From the IMG/VR virus record IMGVR_UViG_3300043395_002142, positions 1-41,726 of that record: DNA of 41,726 nt, one strand, 5' to 3'. The stretch is from a virus. The translations under genes and the position numbers were made by a program. Below the pieces are notes generated by a model. That model saw only the letters and a program-made list of their open reading frames with translations, made no database searches and was not told the DNA's origin. How positions within the stretch are numbered: the stretch's first letter is position 1; every line of letters begins with the position of its first letter. Shown here piece after piece: positions 7,431 through 13,102 of this stretch.

Positions 7431-7454
7431 AAAGGGGCCTCAAGCCCCTTTTTT
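7431..7454. terminator. bidirectional intrinsic terminator
   Basis: GGGGC (7434-7438) pairs with GCCCC (7444-7448). Six T follow on the plus strand, and AAA precede it as T on the minus strand. On the minus strand it stands immediately after the stop codon at 7454 and ends the leftward replication block. Confidence 0.8.
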
Positions 7455-7699
7455 CATGTCAATTCAGAAAAATAATTATACTTAATTTTAAAAGTTAAGC
7501 TACTGGTCAAAATTTTAACCTCAACCGGGCATTTTTCCGCTATCGATACCTCAAAGGGATCATCTGTCATTTCCATTACGAGCCTTATAAAATGATCTTT
7601 CGGTAAAATGATCTCTATTGAATCGTTTAGGCCAGTAATTTGATAAATACTTCGCGCAAAATTTTCGTAAACTTGAAGCAAAGTTTTTTCTTTTTTCAT
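7454..7699 (-). CDS. small protein of unknown function, last gene of the leftward block
   Basis: The protein has 81 residues from ATG at 7699, which overlaps the stop of the gene before it (ATGA). A GTG 17 codons upstream is possible but has no ribosome site and would overlap that gene entirely. The sequence begins MKKEKTLLQVYENFARSIYQ and is mixed helix and strand, with no membrane span. A terminator follows the stop directly. No family was recognised. Confidence 0.5.
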   Translation of the reverse strand: MKKEKTLLQVYENFARSIYQITGLNDSIEIILPKDHFIRLVMEMTDDPFEVSIAEKCPVEVKILTSSLTFKIKYNYFSELT

Positions 7700-7791
7700 T
7701 TCAGTTTCTTCAGTAACCAAGCATTTACCACAAAAGCAATGAAAATGCACACGTTGACGCCGAAAACGGCCTCTAAGAGCAATTCTTGCAT
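7696..7791 (-). CDS. 31-residue single-span membrane protein
   Basis: The ATG at 7791 overlaps the preceding stop (TAATG) and the TGA at 7696 overlaps the next start (ATGA), so the frame is bracketed by coupled neighbours. The product (MQELLLEAVFGVNVCIFIAF...) has one hydrophobic stretch at about residues 9-27 and a Lys-rich end, LLKKLK. It is below usual gene-finder limits. A holin-like or regulatory membrane peptide is possible; the function is unknown. Confidence 0.5.
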   Translation of the reverse strand: MQELLLEAVFGVNVCIFIAFVVNAWLLKKLK

Positions 7792-7949
7792 TAGTTCATT
7801 CTCTCAAATTCGTACGAGATGGCTTCCTCTGTGGTCAACGTATAGTGTTGCCCATTCCTGGTCGCTTTGTCGTGATACCACATATCATCCCCAAGGTTGG
7901 TCCATCCCATTTCTTTCAGGAATTTTTCTGCATTTTGAATTTCTAGCAC
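7791..7949 (-). CDS. 52-residue protein of unknown function
   Basis: A GTG start at 7949, preceded by GAGGAAGAAG, overlaps the end of the previous gene by seven bases. The stop TAA overlaps the next ATG. The product (EIQNAEKFLKEMGWTNLGDD then MWYHDKATRNGQHYTLTTEEA) has an alpha-beta pattern with a short Trp/Tyr/His-rich hairpin, as in many small single-domain phage proteins. The ends are fixed by overlaps on both sides. No function is recognised. Confidence 0.55.
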   Translation of the reverse strand: MLEIQNAEKFLKEMGWTNLGDDMWYHDKATRNGQHYTLTTEEAISYEFERMN

Positions 7950-8140
7950 TTTTCTTCTTCCTCAAAATCTAGTTTTAACCGCACTTGGTTGAGTTTCATG
8001 GTTTTGGCTAATGTTCTCACACCGTCCTCGTAACCCTCTCGCTCACCGATCTTGTGCCCTGCAAGAAATGATATCAACCCGACCAAGCCCATGACCGTGA
8101 GCAAGAATTGGTTGTGTATATCCATAAGCCACTCAGTCAT
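7943..8140 (-). CDS. small membrane protein, one span
   Basis: The protein has 65 residues with one clear transmembrane stretch at about residues 12-28 (FLLTVMGLVGLISFLAG) and a charged C-terminal tail ending DFEEEEKC. Its ATG overlaps the stop of the gene before it (ATGA). The short N-terminus, single span and charged tail fit a small holin or antiholin, or the inner-membrane half of a spanin, but no specific family signature was seen. It sits in a row of small genes behind the replication genes, two of which also have hydrophobic segments. Confidence 0.55.
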   Translation of the reverse strand: MTEWLMDIHNQFLLTVMGLVGLISFLAGHKIGEREGYEDGVRTLAKTMKLNQVRLKLDFEEEEKC

Positions 8141-8364
8141 TTGCGGAACGCTCCAAGGTCAAATGCCGCGATTCTGTCTGTCAATTTTCTGACTGTCTCC
8201 GTAATCTGATTGTGGGCCTCGTTCACTGTACTTAAAAGCCTACGAGTGGCCTCTAATTCATCCAGTAGCTGCTTTCTGATCGCTTGGCGGTTTGCGAGAT
8301 CTTGAAAGTAGAGCCCTACCATGACACCTGTGATTGCCGCGTTCACGGCTGCAAAAGCTTCCAT
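8137..8364 (-). CDS. small protein with hydrophobic N-terminus and coiled coil
   Basis: The protein has 75 residues from ATG at 8364, which shares its A with the preceding TGA. Residues 3-20 are hydrophobic (AFAAVNAAITGVMVGLYF), and residues 28-66 form an amphipathic coiled coil (QLLDELEATRRLL...). A membrane anchor followed by a coiled coil fits a membrane-associated accessory protein, possibly part of a lysis or exclusion function. No family is recognised. Both ends are locked by four-base-type overlaps, so the gene is probably real. Confidence 0.5.
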   Translation of the reverse strand: MEAFAAVNAAITGVMVGLYFQDLANRQAIRKQLLDELEATRRLLSTVNEAHNQITETVRKLTDRIAAFDLGAFRK

Positions 8365-8597
8365 CAAAACACCTGTTTCCCTGTTTCTGGTAAATATGAA
8401 ACCATCTCACATGCTGCGTGGCGATACGTTGAAACACTCGCCCAGAACGCGCTTTCTATATGCGCGCTGGTCGGTACATGCAACATAATTGCTTCCTGTC
8501 TCCAACCGCCAAACTTATATTTTAGGAATTTATACGATACGAGTACCTTGGTATCTCGGATCTCCCCACGACTGCTATCTGTTTGCACTTCCGACAC
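8364..8597 (-). CDS. small protein of unknown function
   Basis: The protein has 77 residues from a GTG start at 8597, supported by GAGGAG seven bases upstream, and begins MSEVQTDSSRGEIRD. It overlaps the zinc-ribbon-like gene by 76 bases in another frame, a large overlap even for this compact region. It has no membrane span or clear motif; a central His/Trp/Tyr-rich part (FWASVSTYRHAACEM) is notable. The function is unknown. Confidence 0.5.
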   Translation of the reverse strand: MSEVQTDSSRGEIRDTKVLVSYKFLKYKFGGWRQEAIMLHVPTSAHIESAFWASVSTYRHAACEMVSYLPETGKQVF

Positions 8598-8698
8598 TGA
8601 TATACTCCTCTGCCCTCGATGGTTTTAAGAAATCCCGGAGTAAACCACCAAACATGGTCACAAAAAAGGGACTTCAGAAAAACCATGAGGTAATTCAT
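8522..8698 (-). CDS. 58-residue zinc-ribbon-like protein
   Basis: The ATG at 8698 overlaps the stop of the RuvC-like gene (ATGA). Residues 13-15 are Cys-Asp-His and residues 35-38 are Cys-Arg-Lys-Cys, giving a C-x-H ... C-x-x-C arrangement that would bind one zinc ion. The stretch between contains WWFTPGF. A small zinc-ribbon protein just behind a resolvase could bind nucleic acid or a protein partner. It is shorter than usual gene-calling limits and overlaps the next gene by 76 bases. Confidence 0.65.
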   Translation of the reverse strand: MNYLMVFLKSLFCDHVWWFTPGFLKTIEGRGVYQCRKCKQIAVVGRSEIPRYSYRINS

Positions 8699-9150
8699 AA
8701 ATGTTTAAGTCCGTATAAACCTATGAGCGCGGCATCAACAACGCCCTCGTGTAAACGCCCTGCTCTGTTTAAAAGCCCCTTACATTCTGCCCAGTCGGGA
8801 AACAGTCTTTTAAAAGCTTGAGATGATCGGTATTTCGTCGCATCAAAGCTATTTGTGCCGATCAGCATTTTGCTCGTCCATCGTCGTGGAGACACTAAAT
8901 AATAACGCACTTCGCAAATATTTACCGCTGCGATCAACTCGCCGTAACCTGCGCCGTAGTTGAAAGCAGAGACGATGCCTTGCTTGGGCATAGTTTGCGA
9001 TTTCTCAATTATTACAGTGTCGGGATTCAACTCTTTTATGACTTCGTACAATAGTTTTCCACTCGGCTTTTCAAAAAAGGCTGTCATGTTGCCTTTTACG
9101 TCGATGGCCGTTATCGCCCCATTCTGTCCCGGATCTATCCCTAGATACAT
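8695..9150 (-). CDS. RuvC-like Holliday junction resolvase
   Basis: The 151-residue protein has the RNase H-like fold signature of RuvC: GIDPG with Asp6 on the first strand, VIIEK with Glu49 on a later strand, and HEGVVDAALIG with His134 and Asp139 in the C-terminal helix. These supply the metal-binding acids. RuvC-family enzymes cut four-way junctions made during recombination and replication, so this could resolve branched phage DNA before packaging. The size matches small phage resolvases. AGGAG lies upstream of the ATG, inside the preceding gene. It works with RecT, encoded at 13099, in the inferred recombination route. Confidence 0.85.
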   Translation of the reverse strand: MYLGIDPGQNGAITAIDVKGNMTAFFEKPSGKLLYEVIKELNPDTVIIEKSQTMPKQGIVSAFNYGAGYGELIAAVNICEVRYYLVSPRRWTSKMLIGTNSFDATKYRSSQAFKRLFPDWAECKGLLNRAGRLHEGVVDAALIGLYGLKHL

Positions 9151-9280
9151 TGTCTCTCTCCTGTTCTTGAATATAACTTAAAACTTGTTTGACTGGCAGG
9201 TTAAGCAGGTTTGCTATCGCTTCGGCTGTTAGGTCGTACTTTCTCAGAAAGTCGATGGCTTCCTTTTGGCTATGTTTCAT
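9071..9280 (-). CDS. small helix-turn-helix-like protein
   Basis: The protein has 69 residues. The N-terminal 40 residues (QKEAIDFLRKYDLTAEAIAN then LLNLPVKQVLSYIQ) look like a helix-turn-helix, and the rest is a charged tail. The C-terminal third overlaps the resolvase gene by 80 bases in another frame and may be functionally unimportant. GGAG stands nine bases before the ATG. It may regulate the replication genes or bind DNA at replication forks. This is based only on the fold pattern. Confidence 0.5.
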   Translation of the reverse strand: MKHSQKEAIDFLRKYDLTAEAIANLLNLPVKQVLSYIQEQERDNVSRDRSGTEWGDNGHRRKRQHDSLF

Positions 9281-9365
9281 CGTTTTCCGCTCCCATATAT
9301 AGTATGATCTCCTGTCTAGTTTTTGTGCATCTTGCCAGAGTGACGGAAACGGCCCTATTTTTCAT
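9270..9365 (-). CDS. possible 31-residue basic peptide
   Basis: An ATG at 9365 with a good AGAGGTGAAA ribosome site opens a 31-codon frame (MKNRAVSVTLARCTKTRQEI...) that ends eleven bases into the next gene. It fills most of the only gap in this leftward block. No family is recognised. The overlap with the next start fits translational coupling, but the frame is short and could be chance. Confidence 0.4.
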   Translation of the reverse strand: MKNRAVSVTLARCTKTRQEIILYMGAENDET

Positions 9366-9440
9366 TTTCACCTCTGGTTATAGTCTGACTCTACCTAGCG
9401 GCCTTGCTCTTATCATTGCGCCGATTGGCTTAGTTCCTGG

Positions 9441-10028
9441 TCACGTCACTTTCTTGGTGTCAATACTGCCCACGATTTCTAGGATGCTCCTGATTGAGCG
9501 ATCATTGGATGATCCGGACGGTAGGGCTTCCCATTCGGGAGGCGAGTCGAGCCCTAGGCGGTCGCGTTGGGCTTTCACTTCTGCCACGTCCATGATGGCC
9601 TTTGCGCTTTCTCGCCACTGCGCTTTCATCTGGCCCACGTTGTCATACGAGGCGATATCGCAAACGACGCGCCAACCGCCCATGTTCTCGACTACCTGCC
9701 AGCCGACTTCACCGATAGACTGGCGCACTAAATCTTGTTTCGATTTCATGGAGCCGAATCGTTCGATACCTGCCCAAATCTTGTCGGCGATAATTCTCGC
9801 TTCTGCGTCTTTATCGGCTTTCGGTTCCAGCATTTCGAGAAGCTGTTTGATTGACGGGAAGCGGTCGCAGTGTTTCGGCACCTCTTTTAAAATGCCAAAC
9901 ATCTGCAACACGGAAAACTTGTCGAAGAAGCCATACCACGCGTTGAGCATAGCGCCGTCAAACTGAGGCGATTGCGGAAACAAACCTTTCAGCACGTCGA
10001 TGAACGTAGAAAATTCAGCCGGTGTCAT
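9441..10028 (-). CDS. replication protein, helicase-loader-like
   Basis: The protein has 195 residues from ATG at 10028, which overlaps the stop of the replication initiator (ATGA) and follows GAGGAG. A longer start at 10067 would lie inside the upstream gene. The N-terminal helical region (MTPAEFSTFIDVLKGLFPQS followed by WYGFFDKFSVLQMFGILKEV) resembles the N-terminal part of phage helicase loaders and G39P-type proteins. Its place behind an O-like initiator matches lambda P. It would bring the host replicative helicase to the phage origin. Clear sequence signatures are lacking, so the call leans on context. Confidence 0.55.
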   Translation of the reverse strand: MTPAEFSTFIDVLKGLFPQSPQFDGAMLNAWYGFFDKFSVLQMFGILKEVPKHCDRFPSIKQLLEMLEPKADKDAEARIIADKIWAGIERFGSMKSKQDLVRQSIGEVGWQVVENMGGWRVVCDIASYDNVGQMKAQWRESAKAIMDVAEVKAQRDRLGLDSPPEWEALPSGSSNDRSIRSILEIVGSIDTKKVT

Positions 10029-10906
10029 TTCACTTCTCCTCTCATGACTCGCATGGCTAGTTCCCAACTCGCTTTTTTCTCTGGGTTCTCATCCCAGTCA
10101 GCTTTGATTTGGTCGTTTCTGATCTGCGCTTTGCTTTTGCTAGATGCGAGAGCGTTCTCGATCTTGCGTAGGCCATTGGTGGACTTCTTGAGTAGGCCGT
10201 ATGGGGAGGCGACTTTGTTGCACCAAAAGGTGTCAGCTTTTACCCAGGCCAAGAGGTCGAGCATTTGAGCAATCGAGAGCCCAACTGTGTTGGCGACCTT
10301 CCGTAGCTCGAAGGCGAACTGGTCCGGGGTCCATTTGGGGTCGGTCGCTTTGTGGGGGAAGTGAGTCACTGCCAGCTTGAGCCATTGGGTGCCTAGGTCC
10401 ATCTCCTGGTCCGAGAGGTCCATTACCTGGACCTTGGGCTTAGGGGTCCGTCTGGGGGGGGTCGAAGGGGTCAACGCAGTTTGACCCAAATGTAATTTTA
10501 ACTCTTCCGTTCCCTTCCGTTCCGTTACGTTACGTTCCGTTACGTTAGACACGGATCCGATCGGATTCGACACGGATTCGTCACGCGTCCGTAACGGATC
10601 CGTAACGGGTTCGTACCGGCAAGATAAAATACCTCGTGATTCCAGGAAGTTAATCGCGGCAAAAATTTCGTCTTCGGTGCAAGCGGAGAAGTCGCGAACG
10701 TAATCGAGCGTTAAATCTAGTTTACCATCCTCGTTCTGCCGGGCCGCTTCACAGATGAGGTAAATGTATAGCCATCTCGTGGCCGGTACGGATCCGTGTA
10801 AAATCCGTACGGATCCGATCGTACTCGTAACGCGTACCCACGGTATACTTTTCAGATCCGTACGGGTCACGTACTGCCGCCAGTCGTGAATCTTGATTCG
10901 CAACAT
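10025..10906 (-). CDS. replication initiation protein, lambda O-like
   Basis: The protein has 293 residues from ATG at 10906; a TTG nine codons upstream would include the apparent AAAAGGA site. The N-terminal part (IHDWRQY ... WLYIYLICEAARQNEDGKLD, with TEDEIFAAINFLESRGIL) looks like a winged helix that binds origin DNA. The middle is repetitive (NVTERNVTERKG), and the C-terminal part is helical and could bind the loader encoded next. The middle is encoded by the iteron-like DNA at 10505-10865, as in lambda where the origin lies inside gene O. It is the first gene of the leftward replication block. Confidence 0.7.
   Translation of the reverse strand: MLRIKIHDWRQYVTRTDLKSIPWVRVTSTIGSVRILHGSVPATRWLYIYLICEAARQNEDGKLDLTLDYVRDFSACTEDEIFAAINFLESRGILSCRYEPVTDPLRTRDESVSNPIGSVSNVTERNVTERKGTEELKLHLGQTALTPSTPPRRTPKPKVQVMDLSDQEMDLGTQWLKLAVTHFPHKATDPKWTPDQFAFELRKVANTVGLSIAQMLDLLAWVKADTFWCNKVASPYGLLKKSTNGLRKIENALASSKSKAQIRNDQIKADWDENPEKKASWELAMRVMRGEVK
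10505..10865. repeat. iteron-like repeats inside the replication gene, candidate origin
   Basis: ACGGATCCG occurs at 10551-10559, 10594-10602, 10788-10796 and 10809-10817, with a variant ACGGATTCG at 10572-10580 and a related GATCCGTACGG at 10855-10865. Beside the first cluster, eight tandem pentamers of the TTCCG/TTACG type fill 10505-10544. Two clusters of palindromic repeats within an initiator gene fit binding sites for that initiator. The exact origin position is an inference. Confidence 0.65.
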
Positions 10907-11198
10907 AAGGAATATGATCCTTTTTTCAAACAAAAAGATGGTGCTGTAAACTGTTGATTGTATTGGATTTTAATGAATTGGCTTGTTTTTGTATGGCTGG
11001 CAAGATATCTAGCGGTTCTCGTTGTCCGACGAGTTCCTTATGTACCTGCCTTAGTATCCCCCTGTTTCTAGTAGTTGGTTTTGGTGATTTGGTGCCCAGA
11101 CTGTAAAGGCAAGTCTGGGTGCCAGCAACTCTTTTTTGAAACAATTAAAAGGGTTGCGTGATTGAACGCATTAGTTCAGATTTAAAGGCTTGCCTTAT
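10907..11198. other. control region without a convincing gene, contains a hairpin
   Basis: This AT-rich stretch separates the leftward replication block from the rightward tRNA block, so promoters for both should be here, but no clear -35/-10 pair stands out. A stem of 12 pairs with two wobble pairs lies at 11091-11123 (CCCAGACT with AGTCTGGG at its core) without a T run. A second, shorter inverted repeat (CTCGT/ACGAG) lies near 11017-11035. Operator or RNA roles are possible. Confidence 0.45.
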
Positions 11199-11274
11199 TG
11201 CCAAGTAGCTCAGTCGGTAGAGCAAGGCACTGTTAATGCCTGGGTCACAGGTTCGAGTCCTGTCTTGGCAGCCA
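11199..11274 (+). tRNA. tRNA-Asn (GTT)
   Basis: The gene folds as a full cloverleaf: acceptor TGCCAAG with CTTGGCA, D arm GCTC/GAGC, anticodon arm AGGCA-CTGTTAA-TGCCT with anticodon GTT at 11232-11234, T arm ACAGG-TTCGAGT-CCTGT, and an encoded GCCA end. It reads AAC and AAU codons. It stands alone, just before the CAP gene and facing away from the replication block. It may support translation of the Asn-rich fibre proteins. No integrase or att repeat is present to suggest it as an attachment site. Confidence 0.96.
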
Positions 11275-11347
11275 CCCCAAAACTAACACTCCCGCATAAT
11301 TCCATGGCACCATGACTATATAACTTTTAGTTTATATGGGGGTCGCC

Positions 11348-11830
11348 ATGTTCAAACGTGCCCTACTATTTATTGCGTTTTTGCAAAGCTCCATGGCCTT
11401 GGCTAATGACTGCTACAAGGCCGACATAGGAACGTGCGCCGTTGAAAGGAGTATGCTCGCAGCAACCAACAATTTTCGCGCACAAAACGGCCTCCCGCCG
11501 TTGCAATACAAGCGGGAGTTGCAATGGTCGGCGCGTAAATGGTCGGAAAGTATGGCGGCGACGGGCCGGATCAGCCACGATGGTTTCCCAACAACGCGAA
11601 ATCAAACTATTGTCCTTGAATTCCCTGCGTCAAATCTCCAGGTCCAAGGTGAAAATGTTGCATGGTTCTCAGGATACAAACCAGGAGATTTCGGACAATT
11701 CTTTGTGGGGCTTTGGATTGGTAGCGCCGGACATAGGGCCAATATGCTCCGAAACTGGCGCTATGTTGGGATGGGATACGCCCGAGATAGCAAAGGTGGA
11801 CATTACGCTACACAAAACTTTAGTTGGTAA
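11348..11830 (+). CDS. secreted CAP-domain protein (first of two)
   Basis: The protein has 160 residues from ATG at 11348, which follows a GGGGG ribosome site; the ATG at 11336 has none. Residues 1-19 form a signal peptide (MFKRALLFIAFLQSSMALA), so the product is exported to the periplasm. The rest is a CAP (SCP/PR-1) domain: ATNNFRAQNGLPPLQY at 39-54, His77 (SHDG), Glu102 (GENVAW) and His129 (AGHRANML), the usual cavity residues, and a C-terminal YATQNFS. CAP proteins bind lipids or peptides, and bacterial members act in the envelope, but their roles are poorly known. It lies next to the endolysin gene, suggesting an envelope or lysis role. Confidence 0.85.
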   Translation: MFKRALLFIAFLQSSMALANDCYKADIGTCAVERSMLAATNNFRAQNGLPPLQYKRELQWSARKWSESMAATGRISHDGFPTTRNQTIVLEFPASNLQVQGENVAWFSGYKPGDFGQFFVGLWIGSAGHRANMLRNWRYVGMGYARDSKGGHYATQNFSW

Positions 11831-11918
11831 AAAGGTTGTCTCTCTCGGTTTGGCCGAGCCCCTGTGGGTAAATTGTGTATTAGACGACCTTGATATGATT
11901 GTACCAGAAATAGAAAAA

Positions 11919-11957
11919 CCCCGCTTGAGCGGGGAAAACGGCGTCCGTTTTTTTTTC
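11919..11957 (+). terminator. tandem hairpins with a T run before the endolysin
   Basis: CCCCGC/GCGGGG (11919-11934) is preceded by A residues and would terminate minus-strand transcripts. Directly after it, AAAACGG (11935-11941), CGT and CCGTTTT (11945-11951) with nine T form a plus-strand terminator. Both lie between the CAP gene and the endolysin ribosome site. Reaching the endolysin would need readthrough or antitermination, so this may delay lysis. Confidence 0.65.
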
Positions 11958-11987
11958 AATTACATCGACATTGAGGAGATATTGCAA

Positions 11988-12377
11988 ATGTTTTCTACAC
12001 GCTCAAAATCCAAGCTAATGGCTTGTCATGCTGATTTACAAAGGCTTTTCGAGGAAGTTTGTAAAACACACGATTGCACCATATTAGAAGGGCATCGGGA
12101 TAAAAAGCGCCAGGATGAGGCGTATAAATCCGGGCTATCTAAGCTCAAGTTTCCTCAATCAAAGCACAACCGATATCCTTCTCATGCGGTAGACGTTATC
12201 CCTTACCCTATCGACTTTTCAGATGTGAAGCGCATCTATGCGTTTGGCTGGTTTGTCCTAGAGACTGCCAAAAAAATGGGCATCAAGATAAGGTGGGGAG
12301 GCGACTGGGACGGAGACGGTGATACCAAAGACCAGAAATTTAATGATCTGGTCCATTTTGAGTTGGTGCAATCGTAA
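11988..12377 (+). CDS. M15-family peptidase, probable endolysin
   Basis: The protein has 129 residues from ATG at 11988, which follows GAGGAG. Longer starts would run through the CAP gene and the terminators. It carries the VanY/L-Ala-D-Glu peptidase signature: ILEGHRDKKRQDEAY at 32-46, then SHAVDV with zinc ligands His66 and Asp69, and LVHFEL with His123. There is a WGGDWDGDGD stretch before the last His. Such single-domain enzymes cut the peptide part of peptidoglycan, as the T5 endolysin does. There is no signal peptide, so a holin must let it out; several small membrane proteins of the phage could do this. A strong terminator follows. Confidence 0.88.
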   Translation: MFSTRSKSKLMACHADLQRLFEEVCKTHDCTILEGHRDKKRQDEAYKSGLSKLKFPQSKHNRYPSHAVDVIPYPIDFSDVKRIYAFGWFVLETAKKMGIKIRWGGDWDGDGDTKDQKFNDLVHFELVQS

Positions 12378-12397
12378 AATAAAACTTTACACCATTT

Positions 12398-12447
12398 CTT
12401 CGGTTTGCTAGGACATTTGCACGTCTTAGCAAATCGGAGTTTTTTTT
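12398..12447 (+). terminator. long terminator hairpin that also contains the next ribosome site
   Basis: A stem of 17 pairs, some of them wobble (12398-12414 with 12423-12439), has an eight-base loop and is followed by eight T ending directly at the ATG at 12448. The only ribosome site for that gene, GGAG at 12436-12439, is the foot of the stem. The element can thus stop endolysin transcription and, in readthrough RNA, hide the site. Confidence 0.8.
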
Positions 12448-12645
12448 ATGCGCCCTAGATTGTCGCAGCGCGACACTGCCAGTCGTATAGGTGTTTGTCT
12501 CGATCCCGACGTCCGAGACGCATTAGAGGATTTATCCGATGAAACAGGACGAAAGTTGTCGGATCTTGTCAGAGAATTTATCCAAAGAGGTTTAGATGAG
12601 TATCAAGACATTAAGCGAGCTATCGAGCGCATTGATTGCCCTTGA
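12448..12645 (+). CDS. ribbon-helix-helix regulator
   Basis: The 65-residue protein has the pattern of Arc/CopG-type DNA-binding proteins: a short strand at about 12-18 (SRIGVCL), helix A at 19-32 (DPDVRDALEDLSDE) and helix B at 36-52 (LSDLVREFIQRGL). Dimers insert the paired strands into the major groove of short palindromes. The start is fixed by the stem-embedded GGAG. It overlaps the Gp157-like gene by 50 bases. It may repress its own block or the promoter with the 19-base palindrome at 7091-7109; neither is shown. Confidence 0.8.
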   Translation: MRPRLSQRDTASRIGVCLDPDVRDALEDLSDETGRKLSDLVREFIQRGLDEYQDIKRAIERIDCP

Positions 12646-13102
12646 TGAAGAGATGGACCCAGAAGCATTTGATCCCGCCGCCCTGGTCGGTGAGCTTCGG
12701 GACAAAGTTGACGGCATCAAGTTTAAGATTGATGAGTGGGAAGCCCAAGCCAAGAACCTCAAAGAGAATTGGCTGGAGCCTCTTACATCTAGGCATAACG
12801 CTCTGCTCAAAAAAGCCGACAAATTGCGCGAATACTGCGCTTATGTCATGAAACGCGATGAACTAGAAATGCTACCCGGCAAAGCGTTTGCTCTCAAGCT
12901 CCGTAAGTCGCAAGCGGTTGAAGTCGACGCCAATCCTAGCCCTACCGAAGCGTTGCAGTATGGCGAATTGGTCAATACCAAGATTACCTATGCTTGGGAT
13001 AAGAAGAAACTGGCCGAGAAACTCAAGGCCAATGAAGATGTTAAATTTGCTCGTCTTGTGACTAATTACTCTGCTCAATTTGTGGTGAAAAAAGAAGCAT
13101 GA
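12596..13102 (+). CDS. Gp157-like protein
   Basis: The protein has 168 residues and begins MSIKTLSELSSALIALDEEM. The acidic start, the central helical coiled-coil part (KIDEWEAQAKNLKENWLEPL then KKADKLREYCAYVMK) and the beta-rich end match the siphovirus Gp157 family, which is typically found beside recT/erf-type recombinases. Some members were linked to resistance against host nucleases or phage defence, but the biochemical role is unclear. AAAGAGG precedes the ATG. The start lies inside the regulator gene, and the stop overlaps the recT start (ATGA), so all three are coupled. Confidence 0.75.
   Translation: MSIKTLSELSSALIALDEEMDPEAFDPAALVGELRDKVDGIKFKIDEWEAQAKNLKENWLEPLTSRHNALLKKADKLREYCAYVMKRDELEMLPGKAFALKLRKSQAVEVDANPSPTEALQYGELVNTKITYAWDKKKLAEKLKANEDVKFARLVTNYSAQFVVKKEA

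Noticed and set aside
9211-9966. 251-codon plus-strand frame
   Set aside because: It runs antisense to the helicase-loader-like and small genes, which have ribosome sites and coupled overlaps.
10505-10602. Possible CRISPR or satellite array
   Set aside because: The repeat units are 5 or 9 bases, lie in a coding region and have no spacers. Iterons fit better.
10926-11144. 72-codon minus-strand frame upstream of the replication initiator
   Set aside because: It has no ATG or GTG, only TTG, no ribosome site, and it covers the hairpin region. It is more likely control DNA.
11199-11274. tRNA-Asn as a prophage attachment site
   Set aside because: No integrase, excisionase or second copy of the tRNA end was found, and the gene has its own complete CCA end.
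11442-11987. Long plus-strand frame that extends the endolysin N-terminus through the CAP gene
   Set aside because: It reads the CAP gene in another frame and crosses two terminator hairpins. The endolysin has its own GAGGAG and ATG at 11988, and the 129-residue product is a complete domain.
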